The position numbers and the translations under genes were made by a program. A stretch of 64,000 bases of DNA from Pseudomonas putida (GTDB lineage Bacteria > Pseudomonadota > Gammaproteobacteria > Pseudomonadales > Pseudomonadaceae), in assembly GCA_041071465.1 (NCBI GenBank), contig CP163498.1, positions 1,702,001-1,766,000 on the forward strand, given 5' to 3'. Positions 20,551 to 30,523 of this stretch are shown piece after piece (the first letter of the stretch is position 1; the number at the start of each line of letters is the position of its first letter). A model generated the notes under the pieces. The model searched no databases and was not told where the DNA came from. It saw only the letters and a program-made list of their open reading frames with translations.

Positions 20551-21327
20551 TCAGATCAGGGTACCGGTGCCAGTCGGAGCCGACGGCGTGCTGCTTGCCG
20601 GGGCGGCGGCAGGTGCCGGTGCTGCGGTCGCGGCCGGTGCGGCGCTGGCCGCTGGAGCTGCAGGCTTCGCGGCTGCCGGTTTGGCCGGTGCCTTCTTCAC
20701 TGCGGGTTTCTTCGCTGCCGCTGGTTTGGCTGCTGCCGGTTTCGCCGCAGGCTTGGCTGCCACGGGTATGGCTGCTGGCTTGGCCGCAGGTTTGGCCGCC
20801 GCAGTTTTAGCTGCAGGTTTTGCCGCCGCAGGCTTGGCCGCTGCGGCCTTGGCCAATGGCTTGGTTGCTGCCTTGCTCGCAGCCGGTTTGGCCGCGGCAG
20901 TGCGCGACGATATCGGCGTAACCGAAGCACCGGTCAGTTTCTCGATCTGCTTGGTCAGGCTATCCACCTGCTGATGCAGGGCCTTGATCTCGTTGCGGCT
21001 CGGCACGCCCAGGCGTGAGATGGCGCTGTTCAGACGCTTGTCGAAAGCCTCTTCGAGCTCGCTCCACTTGCCCAGCGCACGGTCCTTCACACCAGACACA
21101 CGCGAAGTGGTCGATGATTTGGCGGATTCGGCTACTTCTTCAGCCGTCTTCTTCGCCTGCTTCTCGGCCTTCTCGCCATCTTTCACCAGCGTGTCGAACA
21201 GCTTCGGGCCGTCCTGGTCGATCTTCGAATAGATACCCAGCCCCGCCAGCCAGATCTTGCGGGAGTATTTCTCGATCCCGCCGACCCAGGAGCTGCCTTC
21301 TTTTTCGGTGTTCTTCTTGCCAGCCAT
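20551..21327 (-). CDS. phaF: PHA granule-associated phasin PhaF
   Basis: This 258-residue bifunctional phasin has an amino-terminal domain of about 140 residues with WVGGIEKYSRKIWLAGLGIYSKID that binds the granule, followed by a leucine-zipper-like helix (IKALHQQVDSLTKQIEKL). The histone-H1-like tail is built of AAKPAAKPAA-type repeats that bind DNA and help distribute granules at division. The ATG at 21327 begins MAGKKNTEKEGSS. It follows phaI by 10 bases. The tail repeat makes the DNA locally low-complexity but in frame throughout. Confidence 0.96.
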   Translation of the reverse strand: MAGKKNTEKEGSSWVGGIEKYSRKIWLAGLGIYSKIDQDGPKLFDTLVKDGEKAEKQAKKTAEEVAESAKSSTTSRVSGVKDRALGKWSELEEAFDKRLNSAISRLGVPSRNEIKALHQQVDSLTKQIEKLTGASVTPISSRTAAAKPAASKAATKPLAKAAAAKPAAAKPAAKTAAAKPAAKPAAIPVAAKPAAKPAAAKPAAAKKPAVKKAPAKPAAAKPAAPAASAAPAATAAPAPAAAPASSTPSAPTGTGTLI

Positions 21328-21337
21328 CCTGCTCTCC

Positions 21338-21757
21338 TTATGGTTTGTGCGCGACGCGTTCAAGCAGTTCGTGCAGCTGTTCAAGCTTGATCGACAACGC
21401 CTCAACGTCATGTTTAGACGGAATGCCGAGGCGATTCAAGGCGCGCCCTACCCGTGCGTCGAAAGCTTTTTCGATCTTGTCGAGTTGAATCTCTACCTTG
21501 CCGCGTACGCGACTGACTTCTTCAGCGGCTTCATCGATCTGGTTGTTGGCAGCATCGAGCTCTTTGTCGATACGTTTCTTGCCACGCTTCTCGACGCCTT
21601 CGCCGGCCTTGACCAGCTCCTGGAAATAATCGGAGCCTTCCTGGCCCACGCGCGCATAAGCGCCGATGCCAGCCAGCCAGATCTTGCGCGCGTAGCCGCG
21701 CACTTCGCCCAGCGTACCCAGGGCGTCGTCCTTTTTCTTCACAGTCACTTTGGCCAT
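21338..21757 (-). CDS. phaI: PHA granule-associated phasin PhaI
   Basis: This 139-residue phasin is similar to the amino-terminal domain of PhaF: GEVRGYARKIWLAGIGAYARVGQEGSDYF is the matching segment, followed by helical amphipathic sequence and a leucine-zipper-like end (SIKLEQLHELLERV). It coats PHA granules. The ATG at 21757 is chosen over upstream starts because similarity begins here. It is transcribed with phaF and is divergent from the large gene at 21935. Confidence 0.95.
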   Translation of the reverse strand: MAKVTVKKKDDALGTLGEVRGYARKIWLAGIGAYARVGQEGSDYFQELVKAGEGVEKRGKKRIDKELDAANNQIDEAAEEVSRVRGKVEIQLDKIEKAFDARVGRALNRLGIPSKHDVEALSIKLEQLHELLERVAHKP

Positions 21758-21934
21758 GCTCTGTACCTCATGCTCATGAGTGGAGGAGGAACCGCCCATG
21801 GAGGCTGGGCTTGAGCATAAGGTAGAGGCTGTAATTAGAATCTTCACCCTAAGATCGCCACGCTGACTTATCTACCGCCACTGCTTCAGGTTGGCGTTTC
21901 AGCATTCGGCTCCCTTTGACCGGAGCCACAAACC
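21758..21934. promoter_or_regulatory. Divergent promoter region phaI / large DUF6543-like gene
   Basis: These 177 bases hold the phaI promoter (PhaD-activated in P. putida) and whatever drives the large gene on the plus strand. The stretch around 21815-21870 is markedly more AT-rich than its surroundings. A weak CGGAG ribosome-binding site precedes 21935. I see no clear palindromic PhaD site. Confidence 0.4.
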
Positions 21935-24900
21935 ATGCCCCAATCACTGCCCCTGGCATACCTATCATTCAAGCAACAGGTAGCGCAGCAGTTCGCCAAC
22001 CGCCCCAGCCTGCGCGAAGTCGTAGCCAGCGCAGGTTACGACGCACTCGTGGCACGCTACCCATGGACCCGCGAAAACCACCCAGAGCTGCGCTCCATAG
22101 CGGGCTTCAGCATCCTGCATAGCCTGGATGAAGAGCTACCTGCACAGCAAAGCAACTTGGTGGACACACTGCTCGAACATTTTCTCAGCGGCCAGCCCAT
22201 GGCGCTCGAGCCCACGGATCAGCTCAGCCTGAACCCACCAACCGTCTTTCGCCCCCAGCATGTCGCGCCGGCCATCGATATTCGCATGGCCGACCTGAAC
22301 ACTGACTACGACGATGTGCTGGCAACCCTTTGCGAGACATTTCAGCAGGCACAGATCAGTTACTGGAACGGCCGCGACGGTGACTCGGACGTAACCCGCC
22401 TTCAGTGGATGAAACAGGTACTCAAGGCCGCACTGCTCGCCACGCTTGAGCACCAAGGCCTGGACAGTGATCAGAAGGCCTTGCTGTACACCCTGCTCGC
22501 TCGATCCCATACAACGGTAGACGTACAGGCTTTGCAGGTTTCGCTCGGCAACCCAGGCAACGTGGCCCATGAGGTGTTGCCGGACCTGCTCATCACGGGC
22601 AAAAAAGATGCACGCGATCTGGTTCTGTGGTGCAGCCCCTCCGGTACCGTGCGCGGTTTCAACGGGCTCAGCGCGTTCGCCGCCGCCCTGCGCGACGAGC
22701 TTTCCGAGCACCATGCGTTCGATACGATGACCTGGGCCTGCGCGGCATTGACCGAAGACCCGTTCGCCTATCAGGCCCGGCAATTGCTCAACGGCCTGCT
22801 GCAAAAGATTGACCGGGTGCAGCTTGGCACTATCGAACATGTTGTTGATCTGGAGCGCGTATTCAGCAAGCTGAGCGACCCCTCATCGATATTCCCGGCG
22901 AGCTTTCGTATCGAACGGTCGGCACCCTCGATCACGCTGCCTGACTGGCTTGAAAAAGCCACGGCAACTGACCGCTTCCAATACCACATGGCACTGCTGG
23001 AGCTAACGGCAGGGCACATGCTGGCACGCGGTGAAACCTCCCTGGACGGGATCGAAGACTTGCAGCACTACACGGCTCGCCGCCTGCGCGAGCAAATGCG
23101 TCATGACCACCCGAACCAGCCGCTTTGCGACCCTGACCAGGTGCGGATCACGATTTCACAAGTCGTGCAGGTGTCCTCCGTGGGGCCCGCAAAGCTTGAG
23201 TACCTGAAAACCATCAGCCTGACCGAGCTGGCCATCTCACGTTTGCCATTGGGTAGCGACCAGGTGGCTTCGGCGGTTCAACTGGCCGGGCAACAGCCGC
23301 CCGGCAGTTGGATGGACCTTGATTATGTCGATGCACTGATCACTGCCGTGGATGTCGGAGGCCAGTACCCGAAGTATGTCCACGACCAGTTGCAGACGGG
23401 TTCTGAGAACGACGAACGTCGCCAGCGCTTTGCTGAAGAATGGCGTGTTGCGCTACTGCTTAGCGCGCTACAGGCCAAGATCACGGGGCAGTTGAACGAG
23501 CGCACCTGGCAGGCCGTTGCGGATTTTTGCCGCCGTGAAGCCCATGCCAGTACATCGCTGAAGATGGGGCCACTGTCATTGTGCAGCGTGCCGGGTGGCC
23601 CAAAGACCAACCTGGTGCATGGCATGTTCGTCATCGAAGTACCCGCAACTGGGGCCTGGATACTCTACCGGCCCTTGTTTGCCAGGCAGGCCATCAGGCA
23701 GTTCGACAGCCGCAGCCAATTGATGACGAGCATTCGGACCGAACACACCCTGCAGCAAGAAGTCCTTGACTGGCTGGATGACGATGCCCGCCCCATTTAT
23801 GCCAATGATGGTTTCACCCACCCACACTTGCATGCTGGTCTCGCTGAACTGGCCCACCTGTTGGGACCTGGCCCTGGGCTGGCCGCTGATGCCCTCGAGC
23901 GCTTGCGAGCACCTGCCACATTGGCTTTCACGCCATGGTCAGGCGATGTGGACAGTTCGATGTACCAGGCCAGGGCGAGCGTTCTCCTGCTACTGGCCTC
24001 ACGGCAGAGCCTCTCCAATGCCCAGCAACGCTGGGCTTTGGTCGTGCGGCTCGCATGGCTGGCGTTCAACACGGTCACGCCACTGCTGCGTGGGCCGGCA
24101 GGTCTGCTGGCCTGGTTGGTAGAAGCCCTGCTCGCCATCAAGGATGACCTGACAGCCTTGACCCAGGGTAGCGACGAAGAAAAGTTGCTCGCCGGTGCCG
24201 ACATCCTGCTGAACCTGGCCATGCTGCTGGCCCACGGGCCCGGTACTGCCGAGCACGAAGCTGAACTGCCGCTTCAGCCCGAACCGCGCCGTGCTCGCAG
24301 CGCAATTGCACAGCAGCCGTCCGAACAGGAAACCTGGCAAGCTCCTGCCGAGCAGTCCCGGCCCGCACCAATCCACATCAGCCAATGGGGCCACGACCAA
24401 CGGCTCGGCAACCTGCCCCGCGAAGCCCGTGCGGCGCTCGCCACCTTACGCGCCAAGATCAGCCTTAACGAGCAGACTGCGCTGGCCAGCGGCCGTCTGC
24501 GGGGCCTGTACAAGGTTGAGGACCGCTACTACGTGAAATTGCAGGATGTCGCCTACGAGGTCGAAGAAAGTTGGAGCGGCGTACGCATCATCGGACCGCA
24601 GGTCAGTCACAGCGAATGGTCGCAGTCATGGGGTGCAGCCCCTGACGGCTACTACATTGTCGGCCGCGAACGCAGCCGCGGCCCTTGGCTGACGCGCTGG
24701 AACGGAGAATGGATGCTCGACCTGCACCTGTCGGGCGGTATGCCGAGAACAGCCAAGGCACTGATCGACGAAAAAAAACAAGCGCTGAAGAAAATGCAGG
24801 AAGACCGAGCGGCGAATGACAAAAAGCTCACCAACACAGAAATATTCCTCGACGGCTATCTGCAACGGGTAAAGCCATATGACGAGGCATACCTGGCATT

Positions 24901-26632
24901 TCAGCGATCCCTCGATGCCTACCCCGACACAGCCCTCGACGACCTGCCGGAGGAGCTGCAAGCAAGGCGGCGGGCACTGCGCACGCTGCGCAACGAGTCA
25001 CGTGCGAACTTTGATGTGCTCGCCCTCACCTACGAAAAACAGGCCGAGCTGATAAGGAATCAAGCGCAGCTCTTCGCCAGCATGAGTGACCCCAAATACG
25101 CCAGATTCGACCCCAACGCAGTGGCCTCCTTCGCCCGTGGGCAATGGTGGGAACAGTTGCTTACCGCCGACTTGCATCAGTTCCACCGACTGCTCGATAT
25201 GAATGACTATGCCGCACTTAAAGACCAGTCACGTCGGCTCTTGCAGTTACCCTTCGGCCAGGAGCAGGCACAGCTGTACCTGGACTACAGCAAGAAGGTC
25301 GAAGCAGCACTGGCCACCCATAGACGCCTCTTCAACGTCAGCCAACGCCTTGACCACAACCTCAGCGAGGCACTGACAGATGGGCAGATCCAGTTCTCTG
25401 GCAAACGCAAGAAGCTCGATGTCATCATCAACAACCGGCGATATTCCACACTGATGGTCCGAGCTCAGATCCTGAGCGACCTGTATCAGTTGGTCGTGAG
25501 CAGAGATCAGCTAACTGCGGAGGACTTCGAAAGTGTCCTGCTCTCGCATAAAACCCTGCGTAACAAGCCACTGCACGAAGCGCTGCTTAGCCACGACAGC
25601 CTGGCTGCAGCCCAGCTGGCCCCAGAAGAACAGAAAGAGCCACTGGAAAGCGCGTTAGGCGAATACAAACTGTCACTGGGCAATGCCGAGTATTTGCTTT
25701 CACGCAACATTCCGGCGGTGAACAGCAGCAAACTCAACGAATACATCGCAGAGCTGAATGCACTGATAACCCTGACTGAGCGTGACTTGGCCGCCACTTC
25801 TGCCGCGGCCGATCTGCAGGAAACAGCGCTCGAACAGCCGCTGACCCACAAAGTGCGATCTGTGAAACGCAAGGTTATCCGCACCAGCCGGGGCAAATCA
25901 GTGGTGGTCGAAGAAACCAAGGACGGCGACGAAGCCGTGCAGGTCGACCCGTTGACCGAAAAAACGGTTGCGCGCTATCAGCAACAAGGTGATCACTGGG
26001 AAGCGGTGCCGCAAGCTGCGTCAGCACCCGACTACACGCGCTTGCGCCGCACCGGCGCCGACCTGCTGGCTCAGAAAGATACCAGGATCGCCCACGCCTC
26101 CCGCCACCTGGACGGGCCAAACAGCCTGGCGGACCAGCTTGATTTCTACATTCAGGACATGGCAGACATCGCCGACGCGTTGCGCGCCGGCCCGGACCAA
26201 GGGCATGCACTGGCCACCAGGCTGGACCTGGCAGTTACCGAAGTGCGGGCAGAAAAAAAGCGCCTCTTGACCACCGCCTACCTGGGCACTCAGCACCCGG
26301 ACAGCAAGGCCCTGCATTTCCTCCTGGAGGCAAACGAAATCGAGGTCAAGCTCACCAGGGCCCGCAAAAGGCTCAAGGCCAATGACTTTCTGGATGTCTA
26401 TGACGTTTATCGCCTGGAACCCAGGCAGAAGCTCTGGGAAGCGCATTTCCACTACACCAGCGCAAATGCCAACCCACGGCGCTTTGCCAAAGGCCATTTG
26501 AAGTTCCCGAACACCATGAGCCGCGACGAGCGTTTGCAACGCGCACAGGCCCCGGCAGAGCGATACGAAATCTACCGGGGTGATCTGCGCCTCGAGCAGG
26601 TCGAGGACATCATCCCGTTCCCCGATAGCTGA
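21935..26632 (+). CDS. Very large DUF6543-like ('dermonecrotic toxin domain') protein, 1565 residues
   Basis: No exact match is recognised. The layout resembles the large pseudomonad proteins annotated with DUF6543 / dermonecrotic-toxin-like domains. Supporting blocks: PKYVHDQLQTGSENDERRQRFAE near 480, then LKMGPLSLCSV and the signature-like MFVIEVP...ILYRPLF at 564-582 and VLDWLDDDARPIYANDGFTHPHL at 610-632. Two strongly hydrophobic stretches (about 699-737 and 752-767) could insert in or cross a membrane. A proline-rich linker (770-815) precedes a beta-rich module (850-935, GLYKVEDRYYVKLQDVAYEVE to GPWLTRWNGEWMLDLHL), then a lysine-rich coiled coil (942-966) and a long helical tail. There is no signal peptide and no catalytic motif that I can name. 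The frame is clean. It sits alone between phaI and the small PHA-system gene, so it looks like an accessory insertion. Toxin function is inference only. Confidence 0.6.
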   Translation: MPQSLPLAYLSFKQQVAQQFANRPSLREVVASAGYDALVARYPWTRENHPELRSIAGFSILHSLDEELPAQQSNLVDTLLEHFLSGQPMALEPTDQLSLNPPTVFRPQHVAPAIDIRMADLNTDYDDVLATLCETFQQAQISYWNGRDGDSDVTRLQWMKQVLKAALLATLEHQGLDSDQKALLYTLLARSHTTVDVQALQVSLGNPGNVAHEVLPDLLITGKKDARDLVLWCSPSGTVRGFNGLSAFAAALRDELSEHHAFDTMTWACAALTEDPFAYQARQLLNGLLQKIDRVQLGTIEHVVDLERVFSKLSDPSSIFPASFRIERSAPSITLPDWLEKATATDRFQYHMALLELTAGHMLARGETSLDGIEDLQHYTARRLREQMRHDHPNQPLCDPDQVRITISQVVQVSSVGPAKLEYLKTISLTELAISRLPLGSDQVASAVQLAGQQPPGSWMDLDYVDALITAVDVGGQYPKYVHDQLQTGSENDERRQRFAEEWRVALLLSALQAKITGQLNERTWQAVADFCRREAHASTSLKMGPLSLCSVPGGPKTNLVHGMFVIEVPATGAWILYRPLFARQAIRQFDSRSQLMTSIRTEHTLQQEVLDWLDDDARPIYANDGFTHPHLHAGLAELAHLLGPGPGLAADALERLRAPATLAFTPWSGDVDSSMYQARASVLLLLASRQSLSNAQQRWALVVRLAWLAFNTVTPLLRGPAGLLAWLVEALLAIKDDLTALTQGSDEEKLLAGADILLNLAMLLAHGPGTAEHEAELPLQPEPRRARSAIAQQPSEQETWQAPAEQSRPAPIHISQWGHDQRLGNLPREARAALATLRAKISLNEQTALASGRLRGLYKVEDRYYVKLQDVAYEVEESWSGVRIIGPQVSHSEWSQSWGAAPDGYYIVGRERSRGPWLTRWNGEWMLDLHLSGGMPRTAKALIDEKKQALKKMQEDRAANDKKLTNTEIFLDGYLQRVKPYDEAYLAFQRSLDAYPDTALDDLPEELQARRRALRTLRNESRANFDVLALTYEKQAELIRNQAQLFASMSDPKYARFDPNAVASFARGQWWEQLLTADLHQFHRLLDMNDYAALKDQSRRLLQLPFGQEQAQLYLDYSKKVEAALATHRRLFNVSQRLDHNLSEALTDGQIQFSGKRKKLDVIINNRRYSTLMVRAQILSDLYQLVVSRDQLTAEDFESVLLSHKTLRNKPLHEALLSHDSLAAAQLAPEEQKEPLESALGEYKLSLGNAEYLLSRNIPAVNSSKLNEYIAELNALITLTERDLAATSAAADLQETALEQPLTHKVRSVKRKVIRTSRGKSVVVEETKDGDEAVQVDPLTEKTVARYQQQGDHWEAVPQAASAPDYTRLRRTGADLLAQKDTRIAHASRHLDGPNSLADQLDFYIQDMADIADALRAGPDQGHALATRLDLAVTEVRAEKKRLLTTAYLGTQHPDSKALHFLLEANEIEVKLTRARKRLKANDFLDVYDVYRLEPRQKLWEAHFHYTSANANPRRFAKGHLKFPNTMSRDERLQRAQAPAERYEIYRGDLRLEQVEDIIPFPDS

Positions 26633-26644
26633 AGGCCGCGGGCG

Positions 26645-26920
26645 TCAGGCCAGCGCCTTGTCCAGCGCCCGCTCGATCTCACCCTTGATGGTGGCGCTCA
26701 TCATCGACAGCATCATGCCCAGCTTCAGTTCCACGCGGATGCTGTCATCAAAGATGTGCACACTGCCATTGGCGCCGCTGCGGGCCACATCGACCCGGTC
26801 ACCGTTCCAGGTGGCCTTGAGGTCATATTCGCGGCTGAGCTTGTCGACCAGCGCTTCGGCCTTGGCGCGGGCGGCATCGCGGCCGAGGGAGTGTTTGCGT
26901 TCGACGCTGATCTGGGTCAT
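26645..26920 (-). CDS. Polyhydroxyalkanoic acid system family protein
   Basis: This 91-residue small protein belongs to the family annotated as polyhydroxyalkanoic acid system protein. It reads MTQISVERKHSLGRDAARAKAEALVDKL, then a short beta-rich stretch (WNGDRVDVARSGANGSVHIFDD) and a helical end. Its molecular role is unknown; the name comes from frequent linkage to pha genes. The start at 26920 is preferred over longer readings because similarity begins here. It converges with the large gene, whose stop is only 12 bases away, and is divergent from ubiE. Confidence 0.85.
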   Translation of the reverse strand: MTQISVERKHSLGRDAARAKAEALVDKLSREYDLKATWNGDRVDVARSGANGSVHIFDDSIRVELKLGMMLSMMSATIKGEIERALDKALA

Positions 26921-27044
26921 GCGGGCATTCCTGAAGATGTAGACATAATTGGCATTATGCCCGCCCCTGCCCACTGGCACACCCCGCCAAGACAAATCCG
27001 CCCGTTCGCCCTAGAATGGCGGTAATTTTTTTCGGTGAAGCGAT

Positions 27045-27815
27045 ATGAACGACCAGCGCAAAGGCGACCACGCCGAACCCACCACTCATTTTGGCTACCA
27101 GGACGTGCCTGAAAGCCAGAAGGCGAAGAAAGTCGCCGAAGTGTTCCACTCGGTAGCCGCCAAGTACGACCTGATGAACGACGTGCTGTCCGGCGGCATG
27201 CACCGGCTGTGGAAGCGCTTTACCATCGAGCTGTCGGGTGTGCGCAGCGGCAACCGCGTACTGGACATTGCCGGCGGCACCGGTGACCTGGCGGCCAAGT
27301 TCTCGCGCCTGGTAGGCCCGACCGGGCAAGTGGTACTGGCCGACATCAACGATTCGATGCTCAAGGTTGGCCGTGACCGCCTGCTTGACCGTGGTGTGGC
27401 CGGCAACATCGAGTTCGTCCAGGCCGACGCCGAAAAGCTGCCGTTCCCGGACAACCACTTCGACTGCGTGACCATCGCCTTCGGCCTGCGCAACGTCACC
27501 CACAAAGACGAAGCCATCCGTTCGATGCTGCGCGTGCTCAAGCCCGGTGGCCGCCTGTTGATCCTGGAGTTCTCCAAGCCGACCAACAAGCTGATGTCCA
27601 GGGCCTACGACGCTTACTCGTTCGCCTTCATGCCGCTGGCCGGCAAGCTGATCACCAATGACGCCGAGAGCTACCGTTACCTCGCCGAGTCGATCCGCAT
27701 GCACCCGGACCAGGAAACCCTCAAGAGCATGATGGTCGAGGCCGGCTTCGACCGCGTCACCTACCACAACATGACCAGCGGTATCGTTGCCGTACACCGG
27801 GGGATCAAGCCCTGA
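27045..27815 (+). CDS. ubiE: Ubiquinone/menaquinone biosynthesis C-methyltransferase UbiE
   Basis: This SAM-dependent enzyme C-methylates demethylated benzoquinol intermediates of ubiquinone synthesis. It has 256 residues with the family signature [19 protein letters not shown] near residue 40, SAM motif [16 protein letters not shown] near 72 and [13 protein letters not shown] near 150. It is the first of three quinone genes; its stop overlaps the ubiJ start (TGATG). Confidence 0.97.
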   Translation: MNDQRKGDHAEPTTHFGYQDVPESQKAKKVAEVFHSVAAKYDLMNDVLSGGMHRLWKRFTIELSGVRSGNRVLDIAGGTGDLAAKFSRLVGPTGQVVLADINDSMLKVGRDRLLDRGVAGNIEFVQADAEKLPFPDNHFDCVTIAFGLRNVTHKDEAIRSMLRVLKPGGRLLILEFSKPTNKLMSRAYDAYSFAFMPLAGKLITNDAESYRYLAESIRMHPDQETLKSMMVEAGFDRVTYHNMTSGIVAVHRGIKP

Positions 27816-28438
27816 TGCTGCTGGCCGGGCTGCTCGCCAGCGTCGAACATGGCCTGAACCGCGTCCTGCGCATGGACAGCACGGCCCTGCCGCGCCTGGC
27901 CGCGCTGGAAGGCAAGGTCATCGAGATCGACTGCCGCCAACCGGCCCTGCAGGTGTTCATCCTGCCCGATGAAGACGGCCTGATGCTCGCCGCCCACTGG
28001 GAGGGCGAAGTCGACTGCAGCCTGCGTGCCCCGGCTGGCAGCCTGGCGCAGCTGGCCCTGGCCAGGGACAAGACCGCTGTGCTGCACAGCCCGCAGGTCG
28101 AGCTGCATGGCGACAGTGCCGTACTGCTCGACCTGTTCGGCGTGCTGCAGGACCTGGAGCTGGACTGGGAGCACGAGCTGCAACGCTGGCTCGGCCCCGT
28201 CGCCACGGCCATGCTGGCCGGCCATATCCGCCTGCGTGCACGCTGGACCCGCCAAGGCCTGGCACGTTTCAGCCAGAACCTGTCCGAGTACCTGGCCGAA
28301 GAGTCCCGCACCCTGGTCGGCAAGCGCGAAGCCGAAGCCGCCTTCAGCGAACTCGATGCCCTGAAGCTCGATACAGAACGCCTCGAGGCGCGCCTCAAGC
28401 GCCTCTCCCGATCCCTTGATACCAGCGATAACGCATGA
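27815..28438 (+). CDS. ubiJ: Ubiquinone biosynthesis accessory factor UbiJ (SCP2 domain)
   Basis: This 207-residue protein has an amino-terminal SCP2-like lipid-binding domain (LIEI-like [24 protein letters not shown] and later [31 protein letters not shown]) and a carboxy-terminal helical segment with heptad leucines. UbiJ is an assembly factor of the soluble ubiquinone-making complex, presumably binding the polyprenyl tail. It overlaps ubiE at its start and ubiB at its end, the classic ubiE-ubiJ-ubiB order. Confidence 0.93.
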   Translation: MLLAGLLASVEHGLNRVLRMDSTALPRLAALEGKVIEIDCRQPALQVFILPDEDGLMLAAHWEGEVDCSLRAPAGSLAQLALARDKTAVLHSPQVELHGDSAVLLDLFGVLQDLELDWEHELQRWLGPVATAMLAGHIRLRARWTRQGLARFSQNLSEYLAEESRTLVGKREAEAAFSELDALKLDTERLEARLKRLSRSLDTSDNA

Positions 28439-30057
28439 AGCTGCTCGCCGTCCGCCGTCTTTTTCGCATCCAGCGTGTGGTGATCCGCTACCGTCTCGAT
28501 GACCTGTTGTTCGAACAGCCACTGCTGCCTTGGTGGCTGGCCAGCCTGCGCCTGCTGATGCCGTGGCGCTGGCTGCCCCGCAAGCCCACCGAACTCAGCC
28601 GTGGCGCGCGCCTGCGCCTGGCGCTGCAGGACCTGGGGCCGATCTTCATCAAGTTCGGCCAACTGCTGTCCACCCGCCGCGACCTGCTGCCCACCGACAT
28701 CGCCGACGAGTTGATGCTGCTGCAGGACCGTGTGCCACCGTTCGACCCGCAAAAAGCCGTGGCGTTGATCGAGGAACAGCTCGGTGCAAAAGTCGGCGAG
28801 GTGTTCAGCCGCTTTGACGTCGAGCCACTGGCCTCGGCCTCGGTGGCCCAGGTACATGCCGCCCGCCTGAAAACCGGTGAAGAGGTGGTGGTCAAGGTGG
28901 TACGCCCGGGCCTGAAGCCGGTCATCGCCCAGGACTTGGCCTGGCTGTTCCTGATCGCCAAGGCCGCCGAGCGAGCCTCGGCCGATGCCCGTCGCCTGCA
29001 CCCGGTGGAAATCGTCGGCGACTACGAAAAGACCATCTACGACGAACTCGACCTGCTGCGCGAGGCGGCCAACGCCAGCCAGCTGCGACGCAACTTCGAA
29101 GGCTCCGAGCTGATGTACGTGCCCCAGGTGTACTGGGACCTGTGCCGCCCCAAGGTGCTGGTAATGGAGCGCATCTACGGCGTACCGGTAACCGACATGG
29201 TCACCCTGGCCGACCAGCGCACCGACATGAAGCTGCTGGCCGAGCGTGGCGTGGAGGTGTTCTTCACCCAGGTGTTCCGCGACAGCTTCTTCCACGCCGA
29301 CATGCACCCCGGCAACATCTTCGTCAGCACGGTCAAACCGTGGAGCCCGCAGTACATCGCCATCGACTGCGGCATCGTCGGCAGCCTGACCGCCGAGGAC
29401 CAGGACTACCTGGCGCGCAACCTGATTGCCTTCTTCAAGCGTGATTACCGCCGCGTCGCCCAGTTGCACATCGATTCGGGCTGGGTGCCGGCGCACACCA
29501 AGGTCAACGAGTTCGAAGCGGCGATCCGCACCGTGTGCGAGCCGATCTTCGAAAAACCGTTAAAGGATATTTCCTTCGGCCAGGTGCTGATGCGCCTGTT
29601 CCAGACCGCGCGGCGCTTCAACATGGAAGTACAACCGCAGCTGGTACTGCTGCAGAAGACCCTGCTCAACATCGAAGGGCTGGGCCGCCAGCTGTACCCT
29701 GACCTGGACCTGTGGAGCACCGCCAAACCGTTCCTTGAACGCTGGATGCGCGATCGCTACAGCCCAAAGGCCGTGTTCGGCAACATTCATGGGCAGGTCG
29801 AGCAGTTGCCGCACCTGGCCAACATGGCCCGCGACCTGCTCGAACGCCTGTCGCAGCCGCACCTGAACGACCCGCAACTGCCGGAGCGTCGCCGCCAGGG
29901 TGACCGCTGGGCACTGCGCCTGCTGGGTGCCGGCCTGCTCGGCGGTGGTGCGGTATTGGCCGCAGGCGCCGCCGAGGCCGCGAGCCTGGCCGGCCCTGCT
30001 GCCTGGCCGGCCTGGCTGATGCTGGCCGCCGGCCTTTACCTGATCGTGCGCCAATAG
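28435..30057 (+). CDS. ubiB: ABC1/ADCK-like kinase UbiB
   Basis: This 540-residue atypical kinase/ATPase is required for ubiquinone synthesis. The invariant [14 protein letters not shown] (KxGQ motif) is near residue 72, the alanine-rich loop [12 protein letters not shown] near 138, [11 protein letters not shown] near 285 and the metal-site AIDCGIVG near 305. Two hydrophobic helices at the carboxy end (about 500-538) anchor it in the inner membrane. The start overlaps the ubiJ stop (ATGA). Confidence 0.96.
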   Translation: MKLLAVRRLFRIQRVVIRYRLDDLLFEQPLLPWWLASLRLLMPWRWLPRKPTELSRGARLRLALQDLGPIFIKFGQLLSTRRDLLPTDIADELMLLQDRVPPFDPQKAVALIEEQLGAKVGEVFSRFDVEPLASASVAQVHAARLKTGEEVVVKVVRPGLKPVIAQDLAWLFLIAKAAERASADARRLHPVEIVGDYEKTIYDELDLLREAANASQLRRNFEGSELMYVPQVYWDLCRPKVLVMERIYGVPVTDMVTLADQRTDMKLLAERGVEVFFTQVFRDSFFHADMHPGNIFVSTVKPWSPQYIAIDCGIVGSLTAEDQDYLARNLIAFFKRDYRRVAQLHIDSGWVPAHTKVNEFEAAIRTVCEPIFEKPLKDISFGQVLMRLFQTARRFNMEVQPQLVLLQKTLLNIEGLGRQLYPDLDLWSTAKPFLERWMRDRYSPKAVFGNIHGQVEQLPHLANMARDLLERLSQPHLNDPQLPERRRQGDRWALRLLGAGLLGGGAVLAAGAAEAASLAGPAAWPAWLMLAAGLYLIVRQ

Positions 30058-30078
30058 CCAGCCGCGCCCGTGGCTGGC
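30057..30078 (+). terminator. Small hairpin after ubiB
   Basis: GCCAGCC pairs with GGCTGGC across an 8-base loop right at the ubiB stop. There is no T tract. A second imperfect hairpin (GGGCCCG with CGGGCCC, about 30088-30118) lies just before hisI. They may attenuate read-through between the ubi and his/tat genes. Confidence 0.35.
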
Positions 30079-30129
30079 ACACTAGCGCAAAGGGCCCGGT
30101 ACAGGAGCGGGCCCGCTTTGGAGTCGACG

Positions 30130-30522
30130 ATGAAAGACTGGCTGGACGAGATCAAGTGGAACAGCGATGGCCTGGTACCGGCGATCGCCCAGGACCACAA
30201 GACCGGACGCGTGCTGATGATGGCTTGGATGAACCGTGAATCGCTGGCCCTGACCGCCACCGAGCAACGCGCCATCTACTGGTCGCGTTCGCGCGGCAAG
30301 CTGTGGCGCAAAGGCGAGGAATCCGGGCACGTGCAAAAGCTGCATGAGCTGCGCCTGGACTGCGACGCCGACGTGATCATCCTGATGGTCGAGCAACTGG
30401 GCCATATCGCCTGCCATACCGGCCGTGAAAGCTGCTTCTACCGCGTGTATGAAGACGGCCAGTGGAAAATCGTCGACCCGGTCCTGAAGGACCCGGATGC
30501 CATCTACAGCGCAGGACACTGA
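30130..30522 (+). CDS. hisI: Phosphoribosyl-AMP cyclohydrolase
   Basis: This enzyme catalyses the third step of histidine synthesis, opening the adenine ring of PR-AMP. It has 130 residues. Zinc and magnesium ligands lie in [16 protein letters not shown] and [15 protein letters not shown], and [10 protein letters not shown] and [18 protein letters not shown] are family blocks. In pseudomonads HisI and HisE are separate proteins, and hisE begins one base after this stop. Confidence 0.97.
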   Translation: MKDWLDEIKWNSDGLVPAIAQDHKTGRVLMMAWMNRESLALTATEQRAIYWSRSRGKLWRKGEESGHVQKLHELRLDCDADVIILMVEQLGHIACHTGRESCFYRVYEDGQWKIVDPVLKDPDAIYSAGH

Positions 30523-30523
30523 C

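Noticed and set aside
20580..20900. Short tandem DNA repeats in the phaF region, considered as a CRISPR or minisatellite
   Set aside because: The pattern is the imperfect codon repeat for the AAKPAA tail of PhaF; there are no fixed repeats with unique spacers.
20551..21757. phaF and phaI considered as a recent exact duplication
   Set aside because: Only the amino-terminal phasin segment is similar and it is well diverged; both are known separate phasins.
21935..26632. The large gene considered as a Tc/Rhs toxin complex component
   Set aside because: No YD repeats, RHS core or characteristic PxxxxDxxG-type ending were seen; the block pattern fits the DUF6543-like plan better.
27805..29496. 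A 563-codon open frame on the minus strand over ubiJ and ubiB
   Set aside because: Antisense shadow with no recognisable domain; ubiJ and ubiB are clear on the other strand.
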